Positions 34,894 to 42,918 are shown, counted from the stretch's first letter. The stretch is 64,000 nucleotides of DNA from Paenibacillus taihuensis (GCF_003386535.1 NZ_QTTN01000020.1:1-64000), one strand, 5' to 3'. Made by a program: numbers and translations. The notes: a model not told the origin generated them from the letters alone.

Positions 34894-35928
34894 TTAGCAT
34901 TTCAATTTCTCGTGCTGGATGCCGGCCGTCTCCACCTGGATCGTGGCATGCTCAATCGAAAATCGTTTCGCGAGCAAATGAATCGCCGACTGCAGAATCG
35001 TCTGGCTGTCTTTGCCGTCCGCAATTTGCAGGTGGCAGCTCAGGGCGTCGAAGCCCGAAGTAATCGTCCATATATGCAGGTCATGCATATCAGTTACACC
35101 GTCAATCGCAAGCAGCGCTTCCTGCACTTCCTGCTGATCGATCGAATCCGGCGTTCCCTCCATGAGGATGTGCAGCGTATGCGTTATAATGCCCCATGCG
35201 CTCTTCAGAATGAGCAGCGCAACAAGGACGGAAATGATCGGATCGGCGGCATACCAGCCGAACGCCATCATGACGGCACCCGCGAGAATCGCGCCGATAG
35301 AGCCAAGCGCGTCGCCGAGCACATGCAGGTAGGCAGCACGCAGGTTCACGTTGTTCTTCACATCGCCTTTACGCATGAGTGCCCACGCGCTGCCGAGGTT
35401 CGCGAGCAATCCAATCGCGGCGATGATCATCATCGAGCCGCTGGCGACCGCCGGCGGATCGTTCAGCCGCTTGATCGCTTCCACGACGATGACAGCAGCG
35501 ATGACGAAGAGCGCGACGCCGTTGAACAGCGCGGCGAGAATCTCAAAGCGATGGTTGCCGAACGTTCTGCGGGCAGTCGAAGGCTTCGCCGCCAGCCACA
35601 GCGCCAGGAGGCTGAGCGCAAGCGCGCCGGCGTCGCTCAGCATGTGGCCGGAATCGGACAGGAGCGCAAGGCTGTTCGTCACGAAGCCGCCGACGAACTC
35701 GAGCAGCATAATGCCGAATGTAATGATGAGTGCAATGGCAAGCCCTGTTTTGTTGCCCTCCCTGCCATGGTCGTGATCGTGATGATGGTGGCCATGATGA
35801 TGGTGGTGGCCGTGATGACTATGTTTTTTAGGCTGATGTTCTGAATGATTGCGGTCGTGAGAATGATCGTGGTCATGATCATGGTCGTGATCATGACGCT
35901 GGTCTTGCTTCTGCTTGTGATCGCGCAT
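34894..35928 (-). CDS. Cation diffusion facilitator, zinc exporter (CzcD type)
   Basis: 344 residues. A long His/Asp-rich N-terminal tail (roughly residues 1-55) binds metal. Six membrane helices follow with the zinc-site motif DSGHMLSDAGAL in helix 2 and a second HxxxD-like site (HVLGDALGS) in helix 5, then the C-terminal cytoplasmic domain (DLHIWTITSG). It exports zinc or related metals in exchange for protons. AGGAGG lies eight bases before ATG 35928. Encoded 19 bases behind an ArsR-type repressor, the usual czrA-czcD arrangement. Confidence 0.93.
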   Translation of the reverse strand: MRDHKQKQDQRHDHDHDHDHDHSHDRNHSEHQPKKHSHHGHHHHHGHHHHDHDHGREGNKTGLAIALIITFGIMLLEFVGGFVTNSLALLSDSGHMLSDAGALALSLLALWLAAKPSTARRTFGNHRFEILAALFNGVALFVIAAVIVVEAIKRLNDPPAVASGSMMIIAAIGLLANLGSAWALMRKGDVKNNVNLRAAYLHVLGDALGSIGAILAGAVMMAFGWYAADPIISVLVALLILKSAWGIITHTLHILMEGTPDSIDQQEVQEALLAIDGVTDMHDLHIWTITSGFDALSCHLQIADGKDSQTILQSAIHLLAKRFSIEHATIQVETAGIQHEKLKC

Positions 35929-35947
35929 CGTGCTAGCCTCCTACTAC

Positions 35948-36253
35948 TTAGTGGTCGCAGTGATTAATCGCTTGATGCAGCAGCGAGACGACATGCTCAT
36001 CGTCGCAGCTGTAGAACACATTCGTGCCCTCTCGCCGTTTCTTCACCAGCCGAATATTGCGCAAGAAACTAAGCTGATGCGAGACCGCTGATTGCGACAT
36101 GTCCAGCACTTGGGCGATATGATTCACTGCGCACTCCTCTTGGGACAGTAAGTACAGGATTTTCAAGCGGGTTGGGTCTGCCAGCGCCTTGAAGATCTGC
36201 GATATCGAATCGACTTTATCGTCGGTAAGAAATGTATGCTCACTCACTTTCAT
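35948..36253 (-). CDS. ArsR-type zinc-responsive repressor (CzrA-like)
   Basis: 101 residues, winged helix with NHIAQVLDMSQSAVSHQLSFLRN. C-terminal DEHVVSLLHQAINHCDH holds the aspartate and histidines of the alpha-5 metal site of CzrA/SmtB. It most likely represses itself and the zinc exporter. ATG 36253 follows AAGGAGG at nine bases, preferred over an upstream in-frame start without such a site. Operator candidate at 36280-36299. Confidence 0.88.
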   Translation of the reverse strand: MKVSEHTFLTDDKVDSISQIFKALADPTRLKILYLLSQEECAVNHIAQVLDMSQSAVSHQLSFLRNIRLVKKRREGTNVFYSCDDEHVVSLLHQAINHCDH

Positions 36254-36279
36254 CGGTGCCCGCCTCCTTTGATATCCTA

Positions 36280-36299
36280 ATATGAACATATGCTCATAT
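36280..36299 (-). promoter_or_regulatory. ArsR/CzrA-type operator
   Basis: ATATGAACATATGCTCATAT, an imperfect palindrome matching the ATGAACATATGTTCAT type of ArsR-family operators, 27 bases before the repressor start. Confidence 0.7.
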
Positions 36300-36376
36300 A
36301 TAGATTATTGCCGATCTACGTAGTATGTGTCAATCCTGGGCTTGCATCCATTTTCCATCCAAATTGTAAAATTAAC

Positions 36377-36405
36377 TTGACATTATGTTTGGTATATTAT
36401 ACATT
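36377..36405 (+). promoter_or_regulatory. Sigma-A promoter of the 36452 operon
   Basis: TTGACA, 17 bases, TACATT. Confidence 0.6.
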
Positions 36406-36451
36406 TTGTTCAGAAGACTTGACTTGAAGTAATGGGAGGGTATACAGCAGT

Positions 36452-36898
36452 ATGACCTATCAAGAGAAGAAGAGTATCGTATCGATTGTCGCAGCGATTC
36501 TGATTTTTGGGCTGTATTGTGCTTACAAGTATGCGAATTATCCAGCAGAGGGACTTACGACGGACGAGACATTTCATTATTGGGGCGCTTTCGTCCTCGT
36601 CCTCATGCTCGTGTCCATCATTGCGCATATCGTGATCAGCATTATTTTCAACATCATCTTCCGGATGACGACCGGGGAGAAGGAACCGAGGTTCGCGGAT
36701 GAGCTTGATAAACTGATCGAGCTGAAATCGAATCGGAACGGCTTCTTCGTCTTCATTCTCGGCTTTCTTCTTGCGATGGGCTCGCTGGTCATGGATGGGC
36801 CGGTTCAGAACATGTTCGTCATAATGATCGTCGCAGGCTTCCTGTCCGATGTCACCGGCTCCGTGACGAGACTGTATCACTACCGGAAAGGAGTTTAA
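36452..36898 (+). CDS. Small four-helix membrane protein, unknown
   Basis: 148 residues with about four membrane helices (IVSIVAAILIFGLYCAYKYA; FVLVLMLVSIIAHIVISIIF; GFFVFILGFLLAMGSLVMDG; MFVIMIVAGFLSDVTGSV). A basic/acidic loop lies between helices 2 and 3. Such proteins are often encoded directly before a small XRE regulator, as here with one base between, and are thought to be co-regulated membrane proteins of unknown role (DUF2178-like). GGGAGGG precedes the ATG. Confidence 0.7.
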   Translation: MTYQEKKSIVSIVAAILIFGLYCAYKYANYPAEGLTTDETFHYWGAFVLVLMLVSIIAHIVISIIFNIIFRMTTGEKEPRFADELDKLIELKSNRNGFFVFILGFLLAMGSLVMDGPVQNMFVIMIVAGFLSDVTGSVTRLYHYRKGV

Positions 36899-36899
36899 T

Positions 36900-37121
36900 A
36901 TGGCCAAAAATCTTGTCGGCAATCACATCCGCAGACTACGGTTCAATCATAACGAAATGACTCAGCAGCAATTGGCTGACAAGGTGGGCGTCACAAGACA
37001 GACCATCGTGGCGCTGGAAAAGGGCAACTACTCCCCTTCTCTCGAGCTTGCTTTTCGCATCGCGCATGCGTTTGGGCTGCCACTGGAAGAGGTTTTCTAT
37101 TACGGGGAGCATGTCGAGTAA
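36900..37121 (+). CDS. Small XRE-family (Cro/CI-type) regulator
   Basis: 73 residues, nearly all helix-turn-helix: IRRLRFNHNEMTQQQLADKV then GVTRQTIVALEKGNYSPSLE and AFRIAHAFGLPLEEVFYYGE. AAAGGAG six bases before ATG 36900. It is the compact type (YgzD/YozG-like) paired with membrane proteins and likely controls the operon 36452-37859. Confidence 0.88.
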   Translation: MAKNLVGNHIRRLRFNHNEMTQQQLADKVGVTRQTIVALEKGNYSPSLELAFRIAHAFGLPLEEVFYYGEHVE

Positions 37122-37151
37122 TGAGATCAAGATAATGGAGGTAAGTGGACT

Positions 37152-37859
37152 ATGAAACCAACTGCTAATGTACCAAAAGCAACTGGCGTATTCTTCATCC
37201 TTGCGGCAATCTCTTCGATTATCGGCCTAAAAATGTACGACCCGCTCCTCAGCGGCTCCGATTACTTGGTGAACGGAGCCGCGCATGCGAACCAGATCAT
37301 ATGGGGAGCGTTGATGGAGCTCATCCTTGTCATATCTGCGGTCGGCACTTCCGTCACCTTGTTCCCGTACCTGCGACGGTACAACGAAAGCATCGCGCTC
37401 AGTCACCTTTGCTTCCGATTCATGGAGGCTGCGATCATCGTGGTTGGCATTATCAGTATGCTGTCGCTGCTGACGATCAGCCAGGCGTATGTAGCGGCGG
37501 GTTCGCCAGATGCTTCCACCTATCAAGCTTCCGGTACATTGCTGAAAGCCGTGCACGACTGGACGTTCCTGCTCGGACCGAACTTCATGCTCGGCATTAA
37601 CACGATGATGTACAGCTATATTTTCTACAGAACCGGGCTTATCCCGCGGTTTATTCCGATCTTGGGCATGACAGGCGCGACGCTCGTGTTTATCGCCGCC
37701 CTGCTGGAGATGTTCGGCGTCATTGAACAAATTTCCGTTTGGGGCGCTGTCCTCTGTCTGCCTGTTGCCGCGAATGAAATGACGCTCGCCGTGTGGCTGA
37801 TTGCGAAAGGCTATAACAGAAAAGTGCTGTCGTCGATGACGGTGGAGAAGGCCATGTAG
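37152..37859 (+). CDS. DUF4386 family membrane protein
   Basis: 235 residues with six to seven hydrophobic segments. Motifs YLVNGAAHANQIIWGALMEL, FRFMEAAIIVVGIISMLS and GLIPRFIPILGMTGA are those of DUF4386 proteins. Function unknown. GGAGG ten bases before ATG 37152; 30 bases behind the XRE gene, so in the same operon. No clear terminator follows; the repeat array 37948-38137 comes next. Confidence 0.85.
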   Translation: MKPTANVPKATGVFFILAAISSIIGLKMYDPLLSGSDYLVNGAAHANQIIWGALMELILVISAVGTSVTLFPYLRRYNESIALSHLCFRFMEAAIIVVGIISMLSLLTISQAYVAAGSPDASTYQASGTLLKAVHDWTFLLGPNFMLGINTMMYSYIFYRTGLIPRFIPILGMTGATLVFIAALLEMFGVIEQISVWGAVLCLPVAANEMTLAVWLIAKGYNRKVLSSMTVEKAM

Positions 37860-37947
37860 GCGGAGAAGTCGGTGTACAGGCGGCAGAACCGCGAGGTCCC
37901 TGGCAGTAGCTGAAAGCTCGAGGTCCCCGGCAGTCGCTCGGCTCGGC

Positions 37948-38137
37948 GCTATAATGGATTTTTCCACTCATTTTCGAGCGATTGGGCCGTTTTTGCAGGC
38001 TATGTTGGATTTATCCACTCATATTTGCTAAGAACCGCTGATTTCGCACTAGATACGGGAAAATGAATGGATTTTTCCAATATAGCTCAAGAAAATCGCA
38101 TTTCCCCTCTCTTTTCAATGGAAATATCCATTATAGC
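37948..38137. repeat. Four-copy palindromic 24-bp repeat, two plus and two minus
   Basis: Copies at 37948-37971 and 37999-38022 (plus), 38063-38086 and 38114-38137 (minus). Shared pattern GCTATNNTGGAWWWWTCC followed by AYTCAT, with TGGAWWWWTCCA a palindrome. Spacing is about 51, 64 and 51 bp. Two forward copies face two reverse copies, so the whole array is a large inverted repeat able to fold on itself. Confidence 0.85.
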
Positions 38138-38249
38138 CCTCAATGCAAAGAGTGATTATCTTCAGCTCCGTTGCTTAATTCAACAGAAGACTAGTCCCAC
38201 TTTCCGTTTATTTTCAGAGAATGCTATAAACGAGAAAGAGGTGATTCTT

Positions 38250-38722
38250 ATGGCTATTCAAATTCTTGACGAGCGAATCTCGATCCACAACAACAGCTTC
38301 GGCGGATCGGAGCCGCTATCCACTTTGCTTTTATTGATTGGAGACATCGGTCTTCAGGTGGTGGCTGCCAATCCGCTGAATACAAATAACGTCCGCGTGT
38401 CGCTGGTAGGTACGGCAAACATTGACTTTGCACCGCCTACTGCCGAAACTCCCGAATCCGGCACCATCTCGCTTTTTCTGGAGCGCGGCGGAGACGGAAC
38501 GCCTGTGGTACAGGCGTGACGATTTGGCAGGAGCAATTCGATATTCAACCGAACTCATCCTTGTTTCCAATCAGTATAACCGCTACCGATTTCCCTCCGG
38601 CAGCTGCTGTCTTAACCGGACAGATCAGGTACTCGCTGTTCATCGGTGCAGACAGCCCTTTCAGCCTGGTCCTGTCCGGTCCAGCCGTCTTCAATGGCAG
38701 CGCTTCTGCCGGAACGACTTAG
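38250..38722 (+). pseudogene. Spore-surface-like small protein, frameshifted
   Basis: Start ATG 38250 with AAAGAGGTG ahead: MAIQILDERISIHNNSFGGS, continuing to LERGGDGTPVVQA and a stop at 38519. The second half continues in the next frame (GTGVTIWQEQFD..., ATDFPPAAAVLTGQIRYSLF) to 38722. Joined, it is ~157 residues and resembles small beta-rich proteins of spore-formers that open MAxQxLDERI and end GPxVFNGSA. The shift is within GGAACGCCTGTGGTACAGGC; one added base would restore ...GTP-GTGVTIW. The GTG at 38516 overlapping the stop could allow restart, so translational coupling is an alternative. Confidence 0.65.
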
Positions 38723-38735
38723 TTTATTGGTAATT

Positions 38736-38768
38736 AACGGTCCAGAGGCTCTGGACCGTTTGTTCTTT
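38736..38768 (+). terminator. Terminator behind the spore-surface-like gene
   Basis: AACGGTCCAGA-GGC-TCTGGACCGTT followed by TGTTCTTT. Confidence 0.75.
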
Positions 38769-38790
38769 GTCAAAGCCGTTGTAAAAATAA

Positions 38791-38827
38791 AGTGCCGAAG
38801 CATCCTATGCAGGATATCATCGGCACT
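38791..38827 (-). terminator. Terminator of the 45-residue gene
   Basis: Minus-strand AGTGCCGA / TCGGCACT with inner ATCCTGCATAGGAT, followed by TTATTTTTA. Confidence 0.75.
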
Positions 38828-38836
38828 GTAATATGA

Positions 38837-38974
38837 TTATTTTGTGATTACAGCAATGACTTTATTGACTGGGATATAGATTTTTGTCCCTAGCAGCGTC
38901 CTTAATACGACGATACCATTGTTTACTTTCAGGATTCTGCCTCCGATTTCTTCAGCAGAAAGCGTCTTAAGCAC
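38837..38974 (-). CDS. 45-residue conserved-looking protein, unknown
   Basis: GTG start with GGGGGAGAT upstream, stop TAA ten bases before a terminator. The peptide opens with VLKTLSAEEIGGRILKVNNG and continues VVLRTLLGTKIYIPVNKVIA; it looks like a short beta-barrel or SH3-like fold with no Cys and no membrane helix. I do not recognise the family. The clean ribosome-binding site, terminator and codon use argue for a real gene. Confidence 0.6.
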   Translation of the reverse strand: MLKTLSAEEIGGRILKVNNGIVVLRTLLGTKIYIPVNKVIAVITK

Positions 38975-39195
38975 AACAAATCTCCCCCGAAAACGGTTTA
39001 AAAGGCTAGCTATAGCAATCCCCCCTCGTAGACTTCTACTCTATTACTATGTTAAGTTTGCGTCGTGGTTCGGGCTTGTACATAGGGAGTGGGAAGATTG
39101 TTTGGGGAGAGTCGGCACTAATCAAACTTGGTACTTATCAACACTTTCATTGTGGTAGATAATGTAAGGATTGAACGTTCAATAGGAGGATACCC

Positions 39196-39288
39196 ATGCT
39201 TGCTCTACTATTCTGGATCCTATATCTACTATTTTATTTGCTACTGTATGGGGTCTTTCCATTTTGCATGCGAACAGCATGGGACTAA
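39196..39288 (+). CDS. 30-residue hydrophobic peptide, perhaps truncated
   Basis: ATG with a perfect AGGAGGATACCC upstream. MLALLFWILYLLFYLLLYGV is a single membrane helix; the frame stops at 39286-39288. The next frame stays open to about 39425 and reads HANSMGLRISNEAEPPGCAY, also protein-like, so this may be the start of a two-helix protein broken by a frameshift. Confidence 0.45.
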   Translation: MLALLFWILYLLFYLLLYGVFPFCMRTAWD

Positions 39289-39366
39289 GAATTTCCAATG
39301 AAGCCGAGCCGCCAGGGTGTGCCTATGGGATATTTCTCCTCATGATTTCTATTCCTAGCGTCAGCA

Positions 39367-39543
39367 CTAGCTCCCCTTCCGAAACAACACCAGCAAAGAT
39401 AGCATTAGAAATCGAGGCAGCTTAGGCCTCTTCGGCTCAACCTGAATGTACTTCCAGGCATATTTGTCGACTTTTTTCAGCTCCCAATTGTTCAGTCTCA
39501 TCTGTTCTTCATAGAAGTAAGGATGGTTTAACAAATGAATCAC
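39367..39543 (-). CDS. 58-residue basic protein, unknown
   Basis: GTG at 39543 or TTG at 39534 (AGAGGG ten bases before the latter). It opens MIHLLNHPYFYEEQMRLNNW and continues with a Lys-rich middle (ELKKVDKYAWKYIQVEPKRP) and a short hydrophobic end. No family recognised. It overlaps the possible extension of the plus-strand peptide at 39196, so only one of the two can be right in 39367-39425. Confidence 0.45.
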   Translation of the reverse strand: MIHLLNHPYFYEEQMRLNNWELKKVDKYAWKYIQVEPKRPKLPRFLMLSLLVLFRKGS

Positions 39544-39613
39544 GTCCCTCTAAAGATAAATGGTGATCGATCGAACGTGTTCATTATAAAAAAAGAAGTA
39601 TGACAGCATAGTG

Positions 39614-40531
39614 TCACACTTCTTCATAGCGGTTCATCATTTTTCCAATTTTATCTCTTATCCTTTGCCTGAGCACTGGGGGTTCGAGTACGACTGCGTC
39701 CTCGCCAAAACTGAGCATCTTCTCAATAAGCCAGTCCGTATCGATCCTCTTCACTATCGTTAACGTAAGCGTGCCGTCTTCATTAAACTGCTTCTCATCC
39801 ATATAAAATTCATCCAGCACCTTAGCAAGCGTACCCGCCGCAAAATGAATAACGGCATGTTCTGTATACTCGTGACTCTCGCCGCCTCCGGTGAAAATAT
39901 CCTCGGTATGTATGTTATGATGGCGCTCGAACAATTCCGGTAAAGCCGTCAGCTCAGACATTCTCGTTAGCTTGAATACGCGATAGTCGTCCCGAGAGCG
40001 GCAGTAGCCATACAAGTACCAAGAGTCATATTTGAGCAAGAGACTCACCGGTTCGACAACTCGGTCCTGACGTTCGTCCTTGGCATTCATATAATGAAAG
40101 CGGACAAGCTGACGAGCATTAATGGCGGAGTGAAGCGTCCGCAGATGAGTAGTATACGATCTCCAGCTGCCAAGATCCATAGTCAGGCTCGGCGCTCTGT
40201 TGTTGTCCGTCTGGACGGTCTTCAGTCGCTGTATCGTATCATGGGCCCGTTCATCGTCGAACACGGTTGTTGTACTGTTGAGCAGGGTAATGAGAGAAGC
40301 AATGTCGTCAGAGTTAAGCAGACTCTTATCCATCTTGTATTCCTTCATTATTCCATAACCGCCGTTTGCGCCTTGATACGATACAATGGGAATGCCTGCA
40401 GCACAGATGGCCTCGATGTCTCTGTAGATCGTTCGTTGCGAAACACCGTATTTGCAAGACAATTCCGATGCAGATACCACTTCATGATTCAGCAGCATGT
40501 AGGTAATGGATATTAATCTTTCCAGTTTCAC
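39614..40531 (-). CDS. WYL-domain transcriptional regulator (YafY type)
   Basis: About 305 residues. N-terminal winged helix (SASELSCKYGVSQRTIYRDI), WYL domain in the middle (VEPVSLLLKYDSWYLYGYCR), and the C-terminal WCX part. GTG 40531 is chosen because GGAGG stands eight bases before it. Such proteins sense small ligands or nucleic acids; the neighbouring genes, damaged VanZ-like and VanW-like, do not reveal the target. Confidence 0.88.
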   Translation of the reverse strand: MKLERLISITYMLLNHEVVSASELSCKYGVSQRTIYRDIEAICAAGIPIVSYQGANGGYGIMKEYKMDKSLLNSDDIASLITLLNSTTTVFDDERAHDTIQRLKTVQTDNNRAPSLTMDLGSWRSYTTHLRTLHSAINARQLVRFHYMNAKDERQDRVVEPVSLLLKYDSWYLYGYCRSRDDYRVFKLTRMSELTALPELFERHHNIHTEDIFTGGGESHEYTEHAVIHFAAGTLAKVLDEFYMDEKQFNEDGTLTLTIVKRIDTDWLIEKMLSFGEDAVVLEPPVLRQRIRDKIGKMMNRYEEV

Positions 40532-40588
40532 GCCAATCACCTCCTCAAGGAATGGAGTCCAAGTATTTTTATTTCATTTTTTCTCGGT

Positions 40589-40843
40589 TTGGGCAGGTTG
40601 AATCATGTAGAACATATGACCGAATACACCTTTATTAACTCTACTCTAATGAACGTTGTGGATTTGGGCAATATTGCAGCCTTCATTCCTTTCGGCTTTT
40701 TGCTTCCATGGTTATACCGGATCAGCTTTGCTCGATTTATTACATTGTTTTTCCTATCCATGCTCGTAATTGAAACGACGCAGGCATTAACCTTGCTCGG
40801 CAGTTTTGATCTTAATGACGCCATGATCCGTATGTTCGCTTAA
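40589..40843 (+). pseudogene. VanZ-like membrane protein, remnant
   Basis: 84 residues readable: GNIAAFIPFGFLLPW and ETTQALTLLGSFDLNDAMIR are VanZ-family motifs. The frame is open upstream too (ISFFLGLGRLNHVEH), but there is no start with a ribosome-binding site, and it runs back into the divergent WYL gene. It stops at 40843 just after LNDAMIR, where the family normally continues for another helix; the frame used by the VanW-like gene is open from 40827 (NGSIFRKHIGYN), which suggests a frameshift. Confidence 0.6.
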
Positions 40844-40952
40844 CGGCAGCATATTTCGTAAGCATATCGGGTACAATACCTCCAAAAATGGGGGTAAGTT
40901 ACAGGATGAAAGGTACTTCAGCAAACTTCACACCATATATCGAGGACAGCTT

Positions 40953-41897
40953 ATGAAGTGGCTCTGGATGACGGGGATACTTTGGCTGCTCCAGCAGGAG
41001 CTGGGCGATCATGCCGAGCATTTAACCGTGACGCATGATGGTCAATCCCTTGTCGACATCAACCGTGCCGATTATGCTTCGCCCGGATTCACGATGGTGG
41101 ATTTGGATAAATTCGATCGGCTTGTCAAAAAACTGGACCAACAAAGCTTCGAAGCCCCTCGGAACGCGGTCATTAATGATTACGGCGGGATTAAACCCGA
41201 AGAGCTTGGTCACCGACTCCATGTGAAGGCGTTCACCGAACAGTTTTTCGAATTCTTCTACGGTACAGGCTCGTCGACAGTTGATATGCCGCTGGCCAAT
41301 GTCTATCCGCGTGTAGACCGCGAGTTGCTGGCGAACATCAAGGAAAGACCGATCGGTCAATATGCGACCTACTTCAACACCCGTAACAAGAACCGTTCGC
41401 ATAACATCCTTCTAGCTGCAAAAGCGATTAATAATACGGTCATCTTCCCTGGAGAGACGTTCTCTTTCAATAAAGTTGTCGGGCAGCGCACAAGAGAAAA
41501 AGGCTATCTGGATGCACCGGTCATCGTAAGAGGTGAGCTATCGGAGGGGATCGGCGGCGGGATTTGCCAAGTCTCATCTACCTTGTTCAATGCGACCGAC
41601 CGTGCGGGTCTCCATATCGTAAAGCGTTACTCGCACAGCCGAAACGTACCGTACGTAAGACCGGGGCGCGATGCTACGGTTAGCTGGGACGGTCCTGACT
41701 TCGCCTTTCAGAATCGCTATAATCAGCCGATCCTGATACGAGCTCAGGTAGTTCCCGGGAAATTGTTCGTTTCCATCTATTCCTCGGACGTCATCGAGTA
41801 CAAGCCGCGCCATGTACCTGGTATGATATTCGGACATCTGCCAGAGGAAATCTCTGCGTCGTCAGAAGAGAACGAGATCATTATTCCTTTGCACTGA
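40953..41897 (+). CDS. VanW family protein
   Basis: 314 residues. The VanW core is clear: INNTVIFPGETFSFNKVVG, GGGICQVSSTLFNATDRAGL and ERHPHS-like RYSHSRNVPYVRPGRDATVSW. VanW proteins are found beside some glycopeptide-resistance genes, but most, including this one, occur without them, and their role at the cell envelope is not settled. GAGGA lies six bases before the ATG. The usual long N-terminal membrane anchor is short here (MKWLWMTGILWLL), which fits loss of an N-terminal part. Terminator at 41919-41957. Confidence 0.85.
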   Translation: MKWLWMTGILWLLQQELGDHAEHLTVTHDGQSLVDINRADYASPGFTMVDLDKFDRLVKKLDQQSFEAPRNAVINDYGGIKPEELGHRLHVKAFTEQFFEFFYGTGSSTVDMPLANVYPRVDRELLANIKERPIGQYATYFNTRNKNRSHNILLAAKAINNTVIFPGETFSFNKVVGQRTREKGYLDAPVIVRGELSEGIGGGICQVSSTLFNATDRAGLHIVKRYSHSRNVPYVRPGRDATVSWDGPDFAFQNRYNQPILIRAQVVPGKLFVSIYSSDVIEYKPRHVPGMIFGHLPEEISASSEENEIIIPLH

Positions 41898-41918
41898 AGT
41901 TGGATGTTACTTTTCACC

Positions 41919-41957
41919 AAAACGGAGCCTGTAAACCCGCATGGCTCCGTTGTTGTT
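41919..41957 (+). terminator. Terminator of the VanW gene
   Basis: AAACGGAGCC / GGCTCCGTT followed by GTTGTTT. Confidence 0.75.
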
Positions 41958-41963
41958 TCATCG

Positions 41964-42718
41964 TTAGCGGACATACACGCATACAGCGGAATAATTCTTA
42001 TGTAACTTTGATAAGCGTTTAAGTATTCAAAAGTCAAATTAAAGTCCTGGAAATGTTCCATATCTTTCTTGCTATAAACAAATTCAGAACGAGGAAAACC
42101 TTTCAAGCTGCAGGTTTCACAATCACTTGCAGCATAATGCTCATATGGTTCACAGCGAACCTGATGCCCAAAAGGTGGTAAGATTTTTTTTATCACCAAC
42201 TGACCACATCCCGATTCTTATAATCACTAGCTGGAAGAATCTCATAGCCAACTAAGTTGATTGCTCTCAATTACCCCCTTCGCGTACTCGGTAATTATTA
42301 GTTCAGGTCTAATGTGAACAAAGTGGCGTTTACCAATCTTCTTCACGTCCAGCATCAATTTAGAAGCCTGAACTTTACCACAGCGCTCACAGCGAGGATT
42401 CTTAATGTACTTTGTCCCATGATATTCTGCATCCTTGAGAACATCATGCTCCCATGGATAGAGAACGCCTACATGAAAAAACGCAGCTTCCTTCAATTCT
42501 TGTTTTGTGTACTCTCTTGATTCAATAACACTATGATTGATATGCTCTGTTTCCAAAAGCCGCAATAATTCAATAAACCCAGTTGTTGCTACATCTGTTG
42601 TGACTTCTAAGCCAGTTGGCAAAACTGTAATTTTGTCGACTTCATCAAGAAATTGACCATAAATTTTTTTAGAAATATCGTTATTTACTCTTATCTGTAC
42701 TAACGCAGTTCGTTTCAT
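41964..42718 (-). pseudogene. Hypothetical protein with a CxxC motif, broken by several frameshifts
   Basis: From ATG 42718 (MKRTALVQIRVNNDISKKIY) a frame runs to 42242 with CERCGKVQ. After that stop the next frame reads GYEILPASDYKNRDVVSW and stops, then a third continues from 42199 with VIKKILPPFGHQ, DCETCSLKGFPRSEFVYSKK and LTFEY. Near 42020 another shift gives KRLSKLHKNYSAVCVYVR and a stop at 41964. Read together these make one ~245-residue protein whose pieces follow each other without gaps, so this is a decayed single gene rather than several small ones. Related Firmicutes proteins with a CxxC finger are known to me only as hypothetical. Confidence 0.7.
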
Positions 42719-42807
42719 CTTTACCCCCTAGTCAAACATTGACTCCCATTACTTAAACTATTGGCTTTAGAATGTCGCTCGCTTCTTGATCGATGATTGT
42801 AACACGA

Positions 42808-42836
42808 TTGACACATTAGCTTCATCTTGGTTTAAT
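42808..42836 (+). promoter_or_regulatory. Sigma-A promoter of the candidate small RNA
   Basis: TTGACA, exactly 17 bases, TTTAAT. Confidence 0.6.
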
Positions 42837-42842
42837 AAAGGG

Positions 42843-42918
42843 CGTCTATAATAAGACTCAACCCCCTTTATTAAATATACCTTAGACCCCGCAGCCCGAA
42901 GCTGCGGGTCTCTTTTTT
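42843..42918 (+). ncRNA. Candidate small RNA of about 76 nt
   Basis: A strong promoter (42808-42836) and a strong terminator (42884-42918; AGACCCCGCAGC / GCTGCGGGTCT then TTTTTT) enclose a stretch with no ORF. The 5' part can fold into a nested hairpin AAAGGG-c-GTCT ... AGAC-tcaacc-CCCTTT (42837-42870). It could also be a leader that ends before the zinc-ribbon gene at 43041. A TATAAT at 42847 offers another start. Confidence 0.45.

Noticed and set aside
40953-41897. Glycopeptide-resistance cluster suggested by VanZ- and VanW-like genes
   Set aside because: No vanH, vanA/B ligase or vanX; the VanZ-like gene is a remnant and such proteins are common without resistance.
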